A DNA stretch of 64,000 nt, taken from Archangium sp. GTDB taxonomy: Bacteria > Myxococcota > Myxococcia > Myxococcales > Myxococcaceae. Numbering within the stretch: position 1 is the stretch's first letter; each line of letters begins with the position of its first letter. Location of the stretch: NCBI GenBank assembly GCA_030681645.1, contig JAUXRX010000002.1, forward strand, positions 248,001 to 312,000. Reading direction: 5' to 3'. Of the stretch, positions 41,316-49,697 are shown piece after piece. Below the pieces are notes generated by a model that ran no database searches, was not told the origin of the DNA, and saw only the letters and a list, made by a program, of their open reading frames with translations. Made by a program: the position numbers and the translations under genes.

Positions 41316-42896
41316 TCAGTCGATCAAGACGCCCGGGTTCAACAGCCCCGCCGGGTCCAGCTCCCGCTTCACCGCGCGCAGGGCGGTGGCGAACAGCGGC
41401 GGCCGTTCGAGATCGTACCAGGGCCGGTGGGTGCGGCCGACGGCGTGGTGGTGAGTGATGGTGCCGCCGGCCTTCGCCAGCGCGTCGCCCGCGAGCTTCT
41501 TGAGCTCGCCCCACTGCTCCAGCTCGCCCCCCCGCTTCGCCCGCCCCAGGAACGTGAAGTACGGCGCCGGACCGTCGGGGTACACGTGGGTGAAGCGGCA
41601 GGTGACGAGGCCACCACCACAGACGCGCTGCAGCCCCTCGCGCATCGCGTTGGTCACCGCCTCGTAGAGCGCGGGGAACGCGGTCCAGGTGCAGGCGGTC
41701 TCGAAGGTGTCGGCGATGATCCCGAGGCGGATCATCGCGTCCTGCAGGTAGGGCCCCTTCAGGAACGAGGCGCGCCAGCTCTCCCCTGCGTCCCCCGGCC
41801 GCGCACCGGAGGTCTTCCCCTTCGGGCACGTGCCCCCGTGAGCCTCGGCGATCGTGACGGCACGATCGATCCACGCGTCGAGCGGGTGATCGGCCGACTC
41901 GAAGCCCAGCACCAGCACCGAGGAGAAGCCGACGCCGTTGATCATCGCCTCCTGCGCGTCGAGCAGCCGGCAGTTCGACGGCGAGAGCCCCGACTGCGCG
42001 ATCGCCCGGGTGGCCTGGACCGCCTGGGTGAAGTCCTCGAAGAGGACCGACGCGCCCGCGCGGAAGGTGGGCCGCGGGCGAACGCGCATCCACGCCTCGG
42101 TGATCACCCCCAGCGTGCCTTCGCTGCCGATCACCAGCCGGTTGGGGTCCACCCCTGCCCCGCTCGCGGGAAACCGCTTCGTCTCGAACAGCCCGCGGGG
42201 CGTCACCATGCGCACCGAGTGCACCAGCTCGTCGATGTGCGTGAGCACGGTGGCGAAGTGGCCGCCGGCGCGCGTGGCGATCCACCCGCCGAGCGTGGAG
42301 AACTCGAACGACTGCGGGTAGTGCCGCAGGGTGAAGCCGCGCAGCCCCAGCTGCTGTTCCAGCGCCGGCCCGAAGACGCCCGCCTCGAGGCGCGCCACCT
42401 GCGACACCTCGTCGAGCTCGAGCAGCCGGCCCAGCTTCGCCAGATCGAGGCTGAGCGTGCCGCGGTGCCCGGGCCCGGCCTTCGGCTCGACGCCGCCGAC
42501 GACCGACGAGCCGCCGCCGAAAGGCGTGACCGAGAGCCGCTCGCGCTCGGCCGCCTCGAGGGTGAGGGTCAGCTCGTGCTCGGTGCGGGGCATGACCACG
42601 AGATCGGGCGCGCTGGAAAAGTCGCCGCGGAAGCCGCGCACCCGATCGGGGTACGCCTTGCCCATGGCGTGCGCCGCGCGCGCGAGCTCGTCCGTCGAGG
42701 CGAACGCCTCGAGCTCGCGCGGCACCGCCACCTTCGAGGGCGGAACGCGCGGCGCGGCCGAAGCCTCGAGCTCGCTCGCGCCGAAGAACGGCTCGACGCG
42801 CGCCTGCGTCTCGTCCGCGCTCACGGCCGCGTCGACGTCACCCCAGCCCCACAGGTTTCGCTTCGTCACGGGCAGTAGCCTGCCAAACATCCACAT
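41316..42896 (-). CDS. FAD-dependent alkyl-dihydroxyacetonephosphate synthase-like enzyme (ether lipid)
   Basis: 526 residues. The N-terminus KRNLWGWGDVD parallels the 'KxxGWGxxD' start of alkyl-DHAP synthases. The FAD PP-loop is TPFGGGSSVVGG; FSTLGGWIATRAGGH and VIGSEGTLGVITEAWMRVRP follow. The C-terminal active-site segment is HHHAVGRTHRPWYDLERP with catalytic His-rich motif and a Tyr in WYD. This enzyme swaps an acyl for an alkyl chain on DHAP; myxobacteria do make ether lipids (established). A generic FAD-linked oxidase remains possible, but the HHHAVG..H motif favours ADPS. The start may instead be the ATG at 42890. Confidence 0.85.
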   Translation of the reverse strand: MWMFGRLLPVTKRNLWGWGDVDAAVSADETQARVEPFFGASELEASAAPRVPPSKVAVPRELEAFASTDELARAAHAMGKAYPDRVRGFRGDFSSAPDLVVMPRTEHELTLTLEAAERERLSVTPFGGGSSVVGGVEPKAGPGHRGTLSLDLAKLGRLLELDEVSQVARLEAGVFGPALEQQLGLRGFTLRHYPQSFEFSTLGGWIATRAGGHFATVLTHIDELVHSVRMVTPRGLFETKRFPASGAGVDPNRLVIGSEGTLGVITEAWMRVRPRPTFRAGASVLFEDFTQAVQATRAIAQSGLSPSNCRLLDAQEAMINGVGFSSVLVLGFESADHPLDAWIDRAVTIAEAHGGTCPKGKTSGARPGDAGESWRASFLKGPYLQDAMIRLGIIADTFETACTWTAFPALYEAVTNAMREGLQRVCGGGLVTCRFTHVYPDGPAPYFTFLGRAKRGGELEQWGELKKLAGDALAKAGGTITHHHAVGRTHRPWYDLERPPLFATALRAVKRELDPAGLLNPGVLID

Positions 42897-42960
42897 TCAC
42901 GGGCACTTTTGACGGGGTCTTGTTCGCCGCACCCAACAGCGGTAATTGCCGCAGTGCGCC

Positions 42961-43551
42961 ATGTACGAGGAGCCCATTCAGCTGTCGTCGGTCTCGCGGT
43001 TCCGGGTCCACTCTGAGGATCCGTCGTTCCATGTGACCTGGCGAGGCGGCTCGCGGTTCGTGCTCACCGGTGAGGTCAACCTCGATCCATCCGCGGAGCT
43101 CGACGTCTCGACGCCGAACGACATGGTCGAGATCAACCTCGCCCGCCGGAGCACGCCCGAGCACGCCGTGGCGATGCTGCGCCGCGCGCTGCCCCGATCG
43201 ATCTCGATGCGGCACGAGCAGCTCGAAGATGGCGTCGAGGTCATCTTCCAGGAAGCGCTCGTGCCCGCGGCGAAGACGCCCCGCTTCCGCATCTTCTCCA
43301 CCGACGCGGTGCTGCGCCTCAAGCAGCTCGACGAGAACAAGATCGAGTTCCAGGGCGGGGTCGGTGAAGACTGCCTGCTCACCGTGCTGTGCGATTCGCG
43401 CCGGGTGACGCTGTCCATCCCCGGCGGCTCGTCGGCGCTGGCGATCGCGGCGCGGGTGGGCTCGAACGTCCCGCACGGCTTCCGCGCGCTGGTCGATGGG
43501 CCGGTCGTCAGCGTCTGGAAAGACGCCGACTTCTTCTCTGCCGTCGCCTGA
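42961..43551 (+). CDS. Beta-rich hypothetical protein, paralogue A
   Basis: 196 residues, no signal peptide. Segments: VTWRGGSRFVLTGEVNLD, then VEINLARRSTPEHAVAMLRR with ALPRSISMRHEQ, VEVIFQEA, FRIFSTDAVLRLKQLDENKI, LLTVLCDSRRVTLSIPGG, and ALAIAARVGSNVPHGFRALV ending DADFFSAVA. The two halves repeat a 'strand, x, A(I/V)AxxLRxALPxxY, strand' pattern. Closely similar in layout to the gene at 44415. Function unknown. I recognise no family. Confidence 0.75.
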   Translation: MYEEPIQLSSVSRFRVHSEDPSFHVTWRGGSRFVLTGEVNLDPSAELDVSTPNDMVEINLARRSTPEHAVAMLRRALPRSISMRHEQLEDGVEVIFQEALVPAAKTPRFRIFSTDAVLRLKQLDENKIEFQGGVGEDCLLTVLCDSRRVTLSIPGGSSALAIAARVGSNVPHGFRALVDGPVVSVWKDADFFSAVA

Positions 43552-43554
43552 CCC

Positions 43555-44316
43555 TCAGTCGAGCCGGATCACGAACTCGCAGCCTGGGCAGGAAACCGCC
43601 CATCGCACGGCCGAGCGCTGCTCGAGGATGCAGGCGCCGCCGAAGCCGGAGAGCTCGCCGAGATAGGTGCCGTCGTCGAGGAAGAGGATGCGACCGCCGA
43701 TGGTGCCGGTCACGTCCCACCCGCAGCCCGGCGAGGTGCCCGGGTTGAGCGTCACCCCGCCGTCCGCGAACACGCCGCCGTCGCCCCAGCCGGCGCAGGT
43801 CGAGCTCTCGATGACGCCGGCCCGCGCGCCGAAGCCGATGCAGCCGTCGAAGGTGCTGCAGGTGGTAGTGGCGCCGCAGGTCAGACAGCCCCCGTCCGCG
43901 GTGCAGGTGCGGGCGGCGTGGCACTCGGTGAGGCAGGCGCCGCCGATGCAGCTCGAGTTCCGGTTCGAACAGATGCTGCCGGCGTCATCCGGCAAAGCGC
44001 ACTGCTCCGCAGCCGCGCAGATCAACGCAGGGCCTGCGTCGAGGCCACCATCGCCGCTGGCGCCTCCGCCGCCGCCCGTCGCGCCGCCGCCTCCGCCCCC
44101 CGTCAACGCGCCGCCTCCGCCGCCGGTGACTGCGCCGCCGCCTCCTCCGCCCCCCGTCGAGTTGCCTCCGCCACCCGTCGCCGCGCTCCCCCCTCCGGCT
44201 GCAGCGCCACCACCGCCGGTCGCGCTGCCGCCTCCAGCGCCCGCATCGGGGCGGCTTCCCGGCTCACAGGCAGACAGCAACACCACCACGACGGCGCAGA
44301 CGGGGAGGAGTCTCAT
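43555..44316 (-). CDS. Cys-rich lipoprotein with Gly-repeat linker
   Basis: 253 residues. MRLLPVCAVVVVLLSACEPG has a lipobox (LSAC). A long low-complexity GGGG(A/S/N)-type linker follows (about residues 25-85), then a Cys-rich outer domain with about 14 Cys (CAAAEQCALPDD, CSNRNSSCIGGACLTECHAA, CTADGGCLTCGATTTC). A final beta domain with CGWDVTG and GGACILEQR ends FVIRLD. Typical of myxobacterial surface lipoproteins. It lies between the two paralogues of unknown function, on the opposite strand. Confidence 0.8.
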   Translation of the reverse strand: MRLLPVCAVVVVLLSACEPGSRPDAGAGGGSATGGGGAAAGGGSAATGGGGNSTGGGGGGGAVTGGGGGALTGGGGGGATGGGGGASGDGGLDAGPALICAAAEQCALPDDAGSICSNRNSSCIGGACLTECHAARTCTADGGCLTCGATTTCSTFDGCIGFGARAGVIESSTCAGWGDGGVFADGGVTLNPGTSPGCGWDVTGTIGGRILFLDDGTYLGELSGFGGACILEQRSAVRWAVSCPGCEFVIRLD

Positions 44317-44414
44317 GGCCGTCGCCCATAGCACCGCTGGTTTCGGGCTCGTTCTGCAAAGGCGCTTGACGCCGCGGCAGCGGATTCTCGGGGAAGGGCC
44401 GCCGACAACGAGGA

Positions 44415-45026
44415 ATGTACCCGGCAGAGAACACCGAACCGCTCTCGCTCGTGCACCCGCGCTCCGCGAACGTCACGGTGCTCTCGGCGGGCCAGGGCCT
44501 GAGCGTCACCGAGATCACCTCGGGCACGCTTCATTTCTGCTTTACCAACGTCGACAGCCATCAGCCGTTCGCGTCGCTCTCGCTGCGGGTCGATGGCTCG
44601 TTCGTCACGCTGACCGTGCCGCGCGTGCTGGGCACCGACTACCTGCGTGAAGCGCTGAGCGCGGCGTTGCCCGACGGCTACCTGGTGCTCGCGCACCCGA
44701 GCGACGAGGCGCTGGTGGTCACCATCGCGCGCGCGTGCGAGGTCGAGCCGACGCCGCACCTGTTCTGCACGTCGTACGACACCACCATGCGGGCGCGGAA
44801 GGTGGGCACGAACCGGCTCCTGCTCAAGGGCGTCGCGCGGGGCAAGGGCGACATCCAGGTGCGCATCAACGATCGCGAGCTGCGGGTGCGGCCGGTGCGG
44901 GGCGAGACCCCCATGGCGGTCGCGATTCGCATGCGGGCATTGCTCGAGGCGACGCACATCTGCCTGCTGAGTGTGCCGGCCGCCGACGATGGCGACGTGG
45001 TGTTGACCGTGCTGCCCCGAAGGTGA
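44415..45026 (+). CDS. Beta-rich hypothetical protein, paralogue B
   Basis: 203 residues, related to the gene at 42961: LHFCFTNVDSHQPFASLSLR, VTLTVPRVLGTDYLREALSA, ALPDGYLVLAHP, LVVTIARACEV, FCTSYDTTMRARKVGTNRLL, IQVRINDRELRVRPVRG, AVAIRMRALLEATHICLLS. Each half again has strand-helix-strand with a helix A(V/I)AxRxRALL. The shared arrangement shows an old duplication. No signal peptide. Function unknown. Confidence 0.75.
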   Translation: MYPAENTEPLSLVHPRSANVTVLSAGQGLSVTEITSGTLHFCFTNVDSHQPFASLSLRVDGSFVTLTVPRVLGTDYLREALSAALPDGYLVLAHPSDEALVVTIARACEVEPTPHLFCTSYDTTMRARKVGTNRLLLKGVARGKGDIQVRINDRELRVRPVRGETPMAVAIRMRALLEATHICLLSVPAADDGDVVLTVLPRR

Positions 45027-45039
45027 CGCGCTCGACCCG

Positions 45040-45105
45040 AGACGGTTGATCGAACTCATCACCGTTCACCCCGAGCGCGTCCCCTCCAACCCTGCGAGGG
45101 CCCTT
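45040..45105. repeat. CACCCCGAGCG-family repeat fragment
   Basis: ACGGTTGATCGAACTCATCA-type sequence followed by CCGTTCACCCCGAGCG and CCAACCCTGCGAGGG. It mirrors the pieces at 10114-10160 and 10240-10255, so it is a degenerate copy of the same element. Confidence 0.6.
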
Positions 45106-45139
45106 CGACGACGGGAAGAGTTCGAGCTATTCCAGCGGC

Positions 45140-45961
45140 GTGTACACCAAGGAACTCGAGGTCGCGTCCCGGCTGGCTCGCGAAGCGGCCACCATCATCC
45201 GCCAGGTGTACGAGACGCCGTTCTCGGTGGTGCAGAAGTCTGGCGGCGGAGGCCCCGTCACCGAGGCCGACCAGCGCGCCAACGAGCTGATCGTCAAGGG
45301 CCTGCAGCAGGCCTTTCCTGCCGACGACATCGTGGCCGAGGAGTCGACGCATCGCGCCCCGAAGACGCAGCGGGTGTGGTTCGTCGATCCGCTCGACGGC
45401 ACGCGCGAGTTCGTCGATCGCAACGGCATGTTCGCGGTGCACATCGGGCTCGCGATCGACGGCGCGCCGGTGGCGGGCGTGGTGCTCGCGCCGATGCAGG
45501 GGGCGCTGTGGACCGGCGCCGTCGGCCAGCCCTGCGTGCTCGAGCTGGGTGAGCAACGCCGCGAGCTCACCATGCAGCCCGTGGCCCAGACGAAAGACCT
45601 TCGGCTGCTCGTATCGCGCTCGCACAAGTCGAAGAAGACGGCGGCGATCCGCGACGCGCTGGGGATCACCCAGGTGAAGGAACAGGGCAGCGTGGGCCTC
45701 AAGTGCGCGCTGCTGGCGATGGGCGAGGCCGATCTCTACCTGCACCCCAGCGATCGGAGCTCCCGGTGGGACTCGTGCGCGCCCCAGGCGGTGATCGAGG
45801 CCGCCGGCGGAATGTTGGTCGACTTCGCGGGGAAGAAGTACGGCTACGAGGGCCGGGAGATCGTCAACTCGCGCGGGTTGGTGGCTTGCGCCCGGAGCAC
45901 CTGGCCGATGATCGCCGAGACGGTGATCCGCGTTGCGACCGAGACCGGGATCTTGAAGTAG
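45140..45961 (+). CDS. cysQ: 3'(2'),5'-bisphosphate nucleotidase / inositol monophosphatase family (CysQ)
   Basis: 273 residues. Metal motifs: AEES (Glu), DPLDGTREFVDR, and WDSCAPQAVIEAAGG, the three signatures of the FIG phosphatase superfamily. GGGGPVTEADQRANELI and the later SRSHKS place it with CysQ/3'-phosphoadenosine phosphatases, which clear PAP left from sulfate assimilation. It starts with GTG. Upstream sequence is a repeat. Confidence 0.88.
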   Translation: MYTKELEVASRLAREAATIIRQVYETPFSVVQKSGGGGPVTEADQRANELIVKGLQQAFPADDIVAEESTHRAPKTQRVWFVDPLDGTREFVDRNGMFAVHIGLAIDGAPVAGVVLAPMQGALWTGAVGQPCVLELGEQRRELTMQPVAQTKDLRLLVSRSHKSKKTAAIRDALGITQVKEQGSVGLKCALLAMGEADLYLHPSDRSSRWDSCAPQAVIEAAGGMLVDFAGKKYGYEGREIVNSRGLVACARSTWPMIAETVIRVATETGILK

Positions 45962-45962
45962 T

Positions 45963-45990
45963 TGGTTTGCCCTCTCCCCGACCACTTTCT
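45963..45990. repeat. Truncated CTCTCCCCG-family copy
   Basis: GTTTGCCCTCTCCCCGACC matches the sequence at 2286 and follows the stop codon of the cysQ gene in the same way, but the second palindrome arm is missing. Confidence 0.5.
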
Positions 45991-46000
45991 CCAACCTTCT

Positions 46001-47266
46001 TCACTTCATGAACTGCGCGACCAGCTCCCCGAGCCTCACCAGCGCCAGCTCCATCGTCTCCATCGACGGGCCGAAGCTGAAGCGCACGTACTGGCGGAAG
46101 CGCGACGCGCGTGAGCTGCGCCGCTTGCCGGGGTTCACGTCGAAGAACTCGCCGGGCACCACGATCACCTTCTTCTCCAGCGCCGCCTTGAAGAAGCCCA
46201 TGCCGTCGTTCAAGGGCGCGGGCAGCTGCGAGACGTTGCCCCAGACGTAGAAGGTGCCGTCGGGCACGCGGTCGACGCGCACGCCGAGCCGCTGCAGCCC
46301 CGCGAGCAGGCGATCGCGCTTGGCGCGGAACACCTGGTGGATCGCGTTGGTCTCCTGGATCACGTGCGCCTCTTCCAGCAACGGAATCGCCGCGCGCTGA
46401 ATGGGCTTGCTCCCCCCGCCGTCGAGGAAGCTGCCGGCCGAGGCGACCGCGTCGATCACCTGCCTGGGCCCCACGGTCCAGGTGGTGCGCCAACCCGGGT
46501 AGCGCCAGTTCTTGGTGAGCCCGTCGAAGAGCACCACCGGGTCGCGGTTGACGTCTTCCACGTAGCGCGCCGCGCTCTCTACCGGCAGCCGCCCCGGCGG
46601 CGAGTTCCAGATGTAGTGCGAATAGAACTCGTCGACGAGCAACGCGCAGTCGAGCTCGCGGGAGATCGCCACCCACTTCTCCAGCTCGGCGCCCTGGACC
46701 ACCTTGCCCGTCGGGTTGCAGGGGTTGCTCATCAGCAGCGCCGAGAGCCCGCGCCCGAGGATCTCCTTGCGCAGCTCGTCGGGGGTGAAGGCGTAGCCCC
46801 GATCGCCATCGAGCAGGATGGGGATGGGCGTGAACGCCTTGAAGATGTCGAGCAGCTCCTCGTACGCGGTGTAGTCGGGGAGGAAGTGGCCCAGGTTCAC
46901 GTGGCCGAGCGCGGCGGCGGCGCGGGTCAGCGCGGCGCGGCCACCACCCGACACCGACACGTTCTCGGCCGTGTACTGCGACGCCTTCCCCTTCCGGTAG
47001 AGCCGGTTGTAAAGCGTGGCGATCGCCTCGCGCAGCTCCCACAAGCCGGCGACCGGCGCGTACTCCTGATCGTCGACGTCTATCTCGACCCGCGAGATCC
47101 GCGGCGGCGCGCCCGCCAGCTCGTGGGTCTCAGGCTGCCCCTGGCCCAGGTTGCACCAGTCGGGGTTCCGGGGGCTGAACCCGAGGCGGGTGGCCTCGCC
47201 GGTGACGTAGATGACACCTGTCCGTGGAACCTGTCGAAACGCTGCGATGTGGAAGTCGTCACTCAC
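46001..47266 (-). CDS. Class I/II PLP-dependent aminotransferase
   Basis: 421 residues. NLGQGQPETHE, EYAPVAGLWELREAIA, GGGRAALTRAA, SNPCNPTGKV, LLVDEFYSHYIW, and LDGLTKNWRYPGWRTTW show the fold-type I core; the PLP Lys is in TKNWRYPGWR. Arg for substrate carboxylate is in VRFSFGPS. Substrate unknown. Start GTG overlaps the glutaredoxin gene end by 8 bases. The two genes form a coupled pair read away from the DUF4388 gene. Confidence 0.88.
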   Translation of the reverse strand: MSDDFHIAAFRQVPRTGVIYVTGEATRLGFSPRNPDWCNLGQGQPETHELAGAPPRISRVEIDVDDQEYAPVAGLWELREAIATLYNRLYRKGKASQYTAENVSVSGGGRAALTRAAAALGHVNLGHFLPDYTAYEELLDIFKAFTPIPILLDGDRGYAFTPDELRKEILGRGLSALLMSNPCNPTGKVVQGAELEKWVAISRELDCALLVDEFYSHYIWNSPPGRLPVESAARYVEDVNRDPVVLFDGLTKNWRYPGWRTTWTVGPRQVIDAVASAGSFLDGGGSKPIQRAAIPLLEEAHVIQETNAIHQVFRAKRDRLLAGLQRLGVRVDRVPDGTFYVWGNVSQLPAPLNDGMGFFKAALEKKVIVVPGEFFDVNPGKRRSSRASRFRQYVRFSFGPSMETMELALVRLGELVAQFMK

Positions 47267-47528
47267 GTCGTGGCACCTTCGAGGCCAGCAAAGCGGCCTC
47301 GAGCTCCTGTGGGTCGAACCTCGAGCGGAGTCGCTCGATTCCACCGATCACTACCACTGGAACGAGGTAGCGGTACTTCTCGAACAGGGCCTCGTCACCG
47401 AGGATGTTGTGGCGGACGACCGTGAAAGTGAAACGTGCGCTGGTGTCGTCCAACAGCTCGAGCGCCTCGTCACAGGACGAGCACCCGGGCTTTCCGTAGA
47501 CGTGGATCTCCGTAGGCGTGACAATCAT
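47259..47528 (-). CDS. Glutaredoxin-like protein
   Basis: 89 residues. HVYGKPGCSSCDEALELLDD carries the CxxC redox pair at the start of the helix; VPVVVIGG follows as the cis-Pro strand; LRSRFDPQELEAAL ends it. Thiol-disulfide exchange in the cytoplasm. Start ATG lies only 5 bases from the oppositely read DUF4388 gene. Confidence 0.88.
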   Translation of the reverse strand: MIVTPTEIHVYGKPGCSSCDEALELLDDTSARFTFTVVRHNILGDEALFEKYRYLVPVVVIGGIERLRSRFDPQELEAALLASKVPRRE

Positions 47529-47533
47529 GGGCA

Positions 47534-48667
47534 ATGCGCGGGCTGTCTGGCGACTTCGCGACGATGCCTCTCAAGGACCTCGTCGTCTACCTGTGGAACC
47601 GCCAGGCGACCGGCCAGCTGACGCTCGAGTACCGCGGCGTGCACAAGGAAGTGCTGCTGGAGAACGGGGCCATCTACAACGCCTCGTCGAACCTGCCGCG
47701 TGAGTACGTGGGCCAGTACCTGATCAACCTGGGCCACATCTCCGAGGACCAGTTCCACAAGGCGTACGCGACGCAGAAAGAGACGAAGGTCTTCCTGGGC
47801 CGGATCCTCGAGATGATCGGCGCGGTGTCGCGCGAGACACTCGAGACGGTGCTGAGCACCAAGTTCCGCGAGACGGTGCTCGACGCGTTCAACTGGGTCG
47901 AGGGCACCTTCAAGTTCGACAACGGCAAGAAGCCGCCCCAGGCCGACGGCATCCGCGTCGAGGTGCCGCTGATCGAGGTGCACAAGGAAAGCGACTTCCG
48001 CGTGCAGGCCTGGAAGCTCATCCGCCAGACCTTCCCTTCCGGTGGGTGCACGCTCTCGCTGGTGCCGGAGAACCTGGTGGAACCGCCCCGCCCCGGCAGC
48101 ATCGACGAGAAGGTCTTCGCGTCGATCGGCGCGGGCCAGACCATCGACGAGATGGCGCTCAAGCTGCACGCCACCGACTACTTTCTCTACAACCGGCTCT
48201 ACGCGTACTTCCACATGGGGGCGCTGCAGATTCACGAGCCGGCGGGGCCGCAGCTCAACATCGACGTCGACCTGGGCCTCGGCGACAGCCCCACGGCTGA
48301 TCAGCTGCTGCAGAACGCGCGGGCCTTCTTCGACAAGGGCAACTTCCGCGACGCCTGGGCGCTGGCCAGGCGCAGCAACGAGGTGACGCCCACGCTCGAC
48401 GCCGCGCTGTTGATGCGGCAGATCGACGGGGCATGGCTCCCGCAGCTGCGCGCCGACTTCGTCTCGTCGGGCCGGGTCGCGGGCATGCTGATCGGGCCCG
48501 AGCAGCTGGCGAAGCTGACCCTGACGGCGCCCGAGCGGTACCTGCTCTCGCGCGTCGACGGGAAGCGCGACGTCGAGAACATCTTGCGCATCGCCCCGCT
48601 GCGCGAGTTCGAGGCGCTGGTGGCCTTCGATCGCTTCGTCACGCAGAAGTGGATCAGGCTTCAGTAA
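47534..48667 (+). CDS. DUF4388 domain regulatory protein
   Basis: 377 residues. The N-terminus LSGDFATMPLKDLVVYLWNR, then QATGQLTLEYRGVHKEVLLE and NGAIYNASSNLPREYVGQYL is DUF4388 (PATAN-like), common in myxobacteria and often tied to motility or two-component systems. A winged-helix-like middle (VFASIGAGQTIDEMALKLHA) and a C-terminal TPR-like part follow. The start ATG at 47534 matches the domain start. Confidence 0.85.
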   Translation: MRGLSGDFATMPLKDLVVYLWNRQATGQLTLEYRGVHKEVLLENGAIYNASSNLPREYVGQYLINLGHISEDQFHKAYATQKETKVFLGRILEMIGAVSRETLETVLSTKFRETVLDAFNWVEGTFKFDNGKKPPQADGIRVEVPLIEVHKESDFRVQAWKLIRQTFPSGGCTLSLVPENLVEPPRPGSIDEKVFASIGAGQTIDEMALKLHATDYFLYNRLYAYFHMGALQIHEPAGPQLNIDVDLGLGDSPTADQLLQNARAFFDKGNFRDAWALARRSNEVTPTLDAALLMRQIDGAWLPQLRADFVSSGRVAGMLIGPEQLAKLTLTAPERYLLSRVDGKRDVENILRIAPLREFEALVAFDRFVTQKWIRLQ

Positions 48668-48681
48668 ATCGCCGGTCAGTC

Positions 48682-48748
48682 GAGTCGATGCCGTCGGGGC
48701 GCCACGGGCGGCTTCATGCCGGTGGCGACAGCGACGGTGATCGACTCG
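48682..48748. promoter_or_regulatory. Spaced inverted repeat ahead of the ABC permease gene
   Basis: CGAGTCGAT (48682-48690) and ATCGACTCG (48740-48748) form a perfect 9-base inverted repeat with a 49-base spacer in the 112-base gap before the permease. It could be an operator pair or a weak stem. No sigma-70 box was identified with confidence. Confidence 0.3.
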
Positions 48749-48779
48749 GGTGACGGGGAAGCATAGGGTCCGCCGCCGC

Positions 48780-49697
48780 ATGGAGGACTTTTCCGAAATC
48801 GGGGCCATCTGGAGGGGTGAAACACGCCGGGCGCTGCGAAGTGGCCGCGTGCTGGTGCTCCTCATTCTGTTTCTGCTGTTCGTCGGTCTCTCGCTGACGG
48901 TCGGTGCGGGCATCAGCCGCATGGCTGACTCCCAGCTCTCGATGGCCAGTGGCGGTGCCACGCCGTCGGCCGAGGACGTCAAGGGGCCGCGGAAGGAGTT
49001 CCTGCACAAGTTCGTCACCGACGACGAGGCGATGCTCGAGTCGCTGGCGGCGATCCCGCTGATGCTGCTGGCGGTCTTCAAGGTGACGCTGCGCTTCCTT
49101 CCCCTCTTCATCGCGCTGATGGGCTTCGACCAGATGGCAGGAGAGGTGGGCCCCAAGTCGGTCCGGTACCTGGTGGTGCGCGTCAAGCGCAGCTCGATGA
49201 TCCTGGGCAAGCTGCTCTCGCAGATGACGTTGTTCTGGTTGCTGATGAGCCTGTGCACGGTGGTGATGGTGCTGGTGACGAGGGCGGTCAACCCCACCTT
49301 CGCCGCGATGGACGTCGCCCTGTGGACCGGGAAGCTCATCCTCGCCTCGATGGTGTTGTCGCTCGCCTACCTCTCGCTGACCGCCTTGTTCAGCGCGCTG
49401 GTGAAGCAGGGCGGCGTCAGCCTGGTGCTCAACGTGATCGCGCTCTTCGTGATCTGGTTCCTGGCGCTGGTGGGCGGGGCCCTGCGGTTCCCCGGGGAAG
49501 TGGCGCAGGACGCGCTGGCGATGCTCAAGCCGGAATCGGCCTGGGCGTACCTGCGGTACGCGTCGGTCTGGAACTACGGCGACGACCTGCTCCATCCCCA
49601 ATGGAGCCGGTTCCTGGTCGCCGCGCTGGTGCACGTCGGCTTCGCGCTGGTGTTCCTGGGCCTGGCGCAGCTCGCGCTGCGGAGGAGAGACCTGTGA
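48780..49697 (+). CDS. ABC-2 type transporter permease
   Basis: 305 residues with six spans. WRGETRRALRSGRVLVLLI is an NatB/ABC-2 entry. FDQMAGEVGPKSVRYLVVRV and KRSSMILGKLLSQM match the conserved 'xxxRxxRSxxxLGK' motif. Ends in a basic LRRRDL. The stop is overlapped by the ATPase GTG (GTGA), so it forms one transporter with it. Confidence 0.87.
   Translation: MEDFSEIGAIWRGETRRALRSGRVLVLLILFLLFVGLSLTVGAGISRMADSQLSMASGGATPSAEDVKGPRKEFLHKFVTDDEAMLESLAAIPLMLLAVFKVTLRFLPLFIALMGFDQMAGEVGPKSVRYLVVRVKRSSMILGKLLSQMTLFWLLMSLCTVVMVLVTRAVNPTFAAMDVALWTGKLILASMVLSLAYLSLTALFSALVKQGGVSLVLNVIALFVIWFLALVGGALRFPGEVAQDALAMLKPESAWAYLRYASVWNYGDDLLHPQWSRFLVAALVHVGFALVFLGLAQLALRRRDL

Noticed and set aside
44030..44250. 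Gly-rich region as a noncoding microsatellite
   Set aside because: It is in frame within a lipoprotein with signal peptide and a Cys-rich domain after it; such linkers are usual in these proteins.
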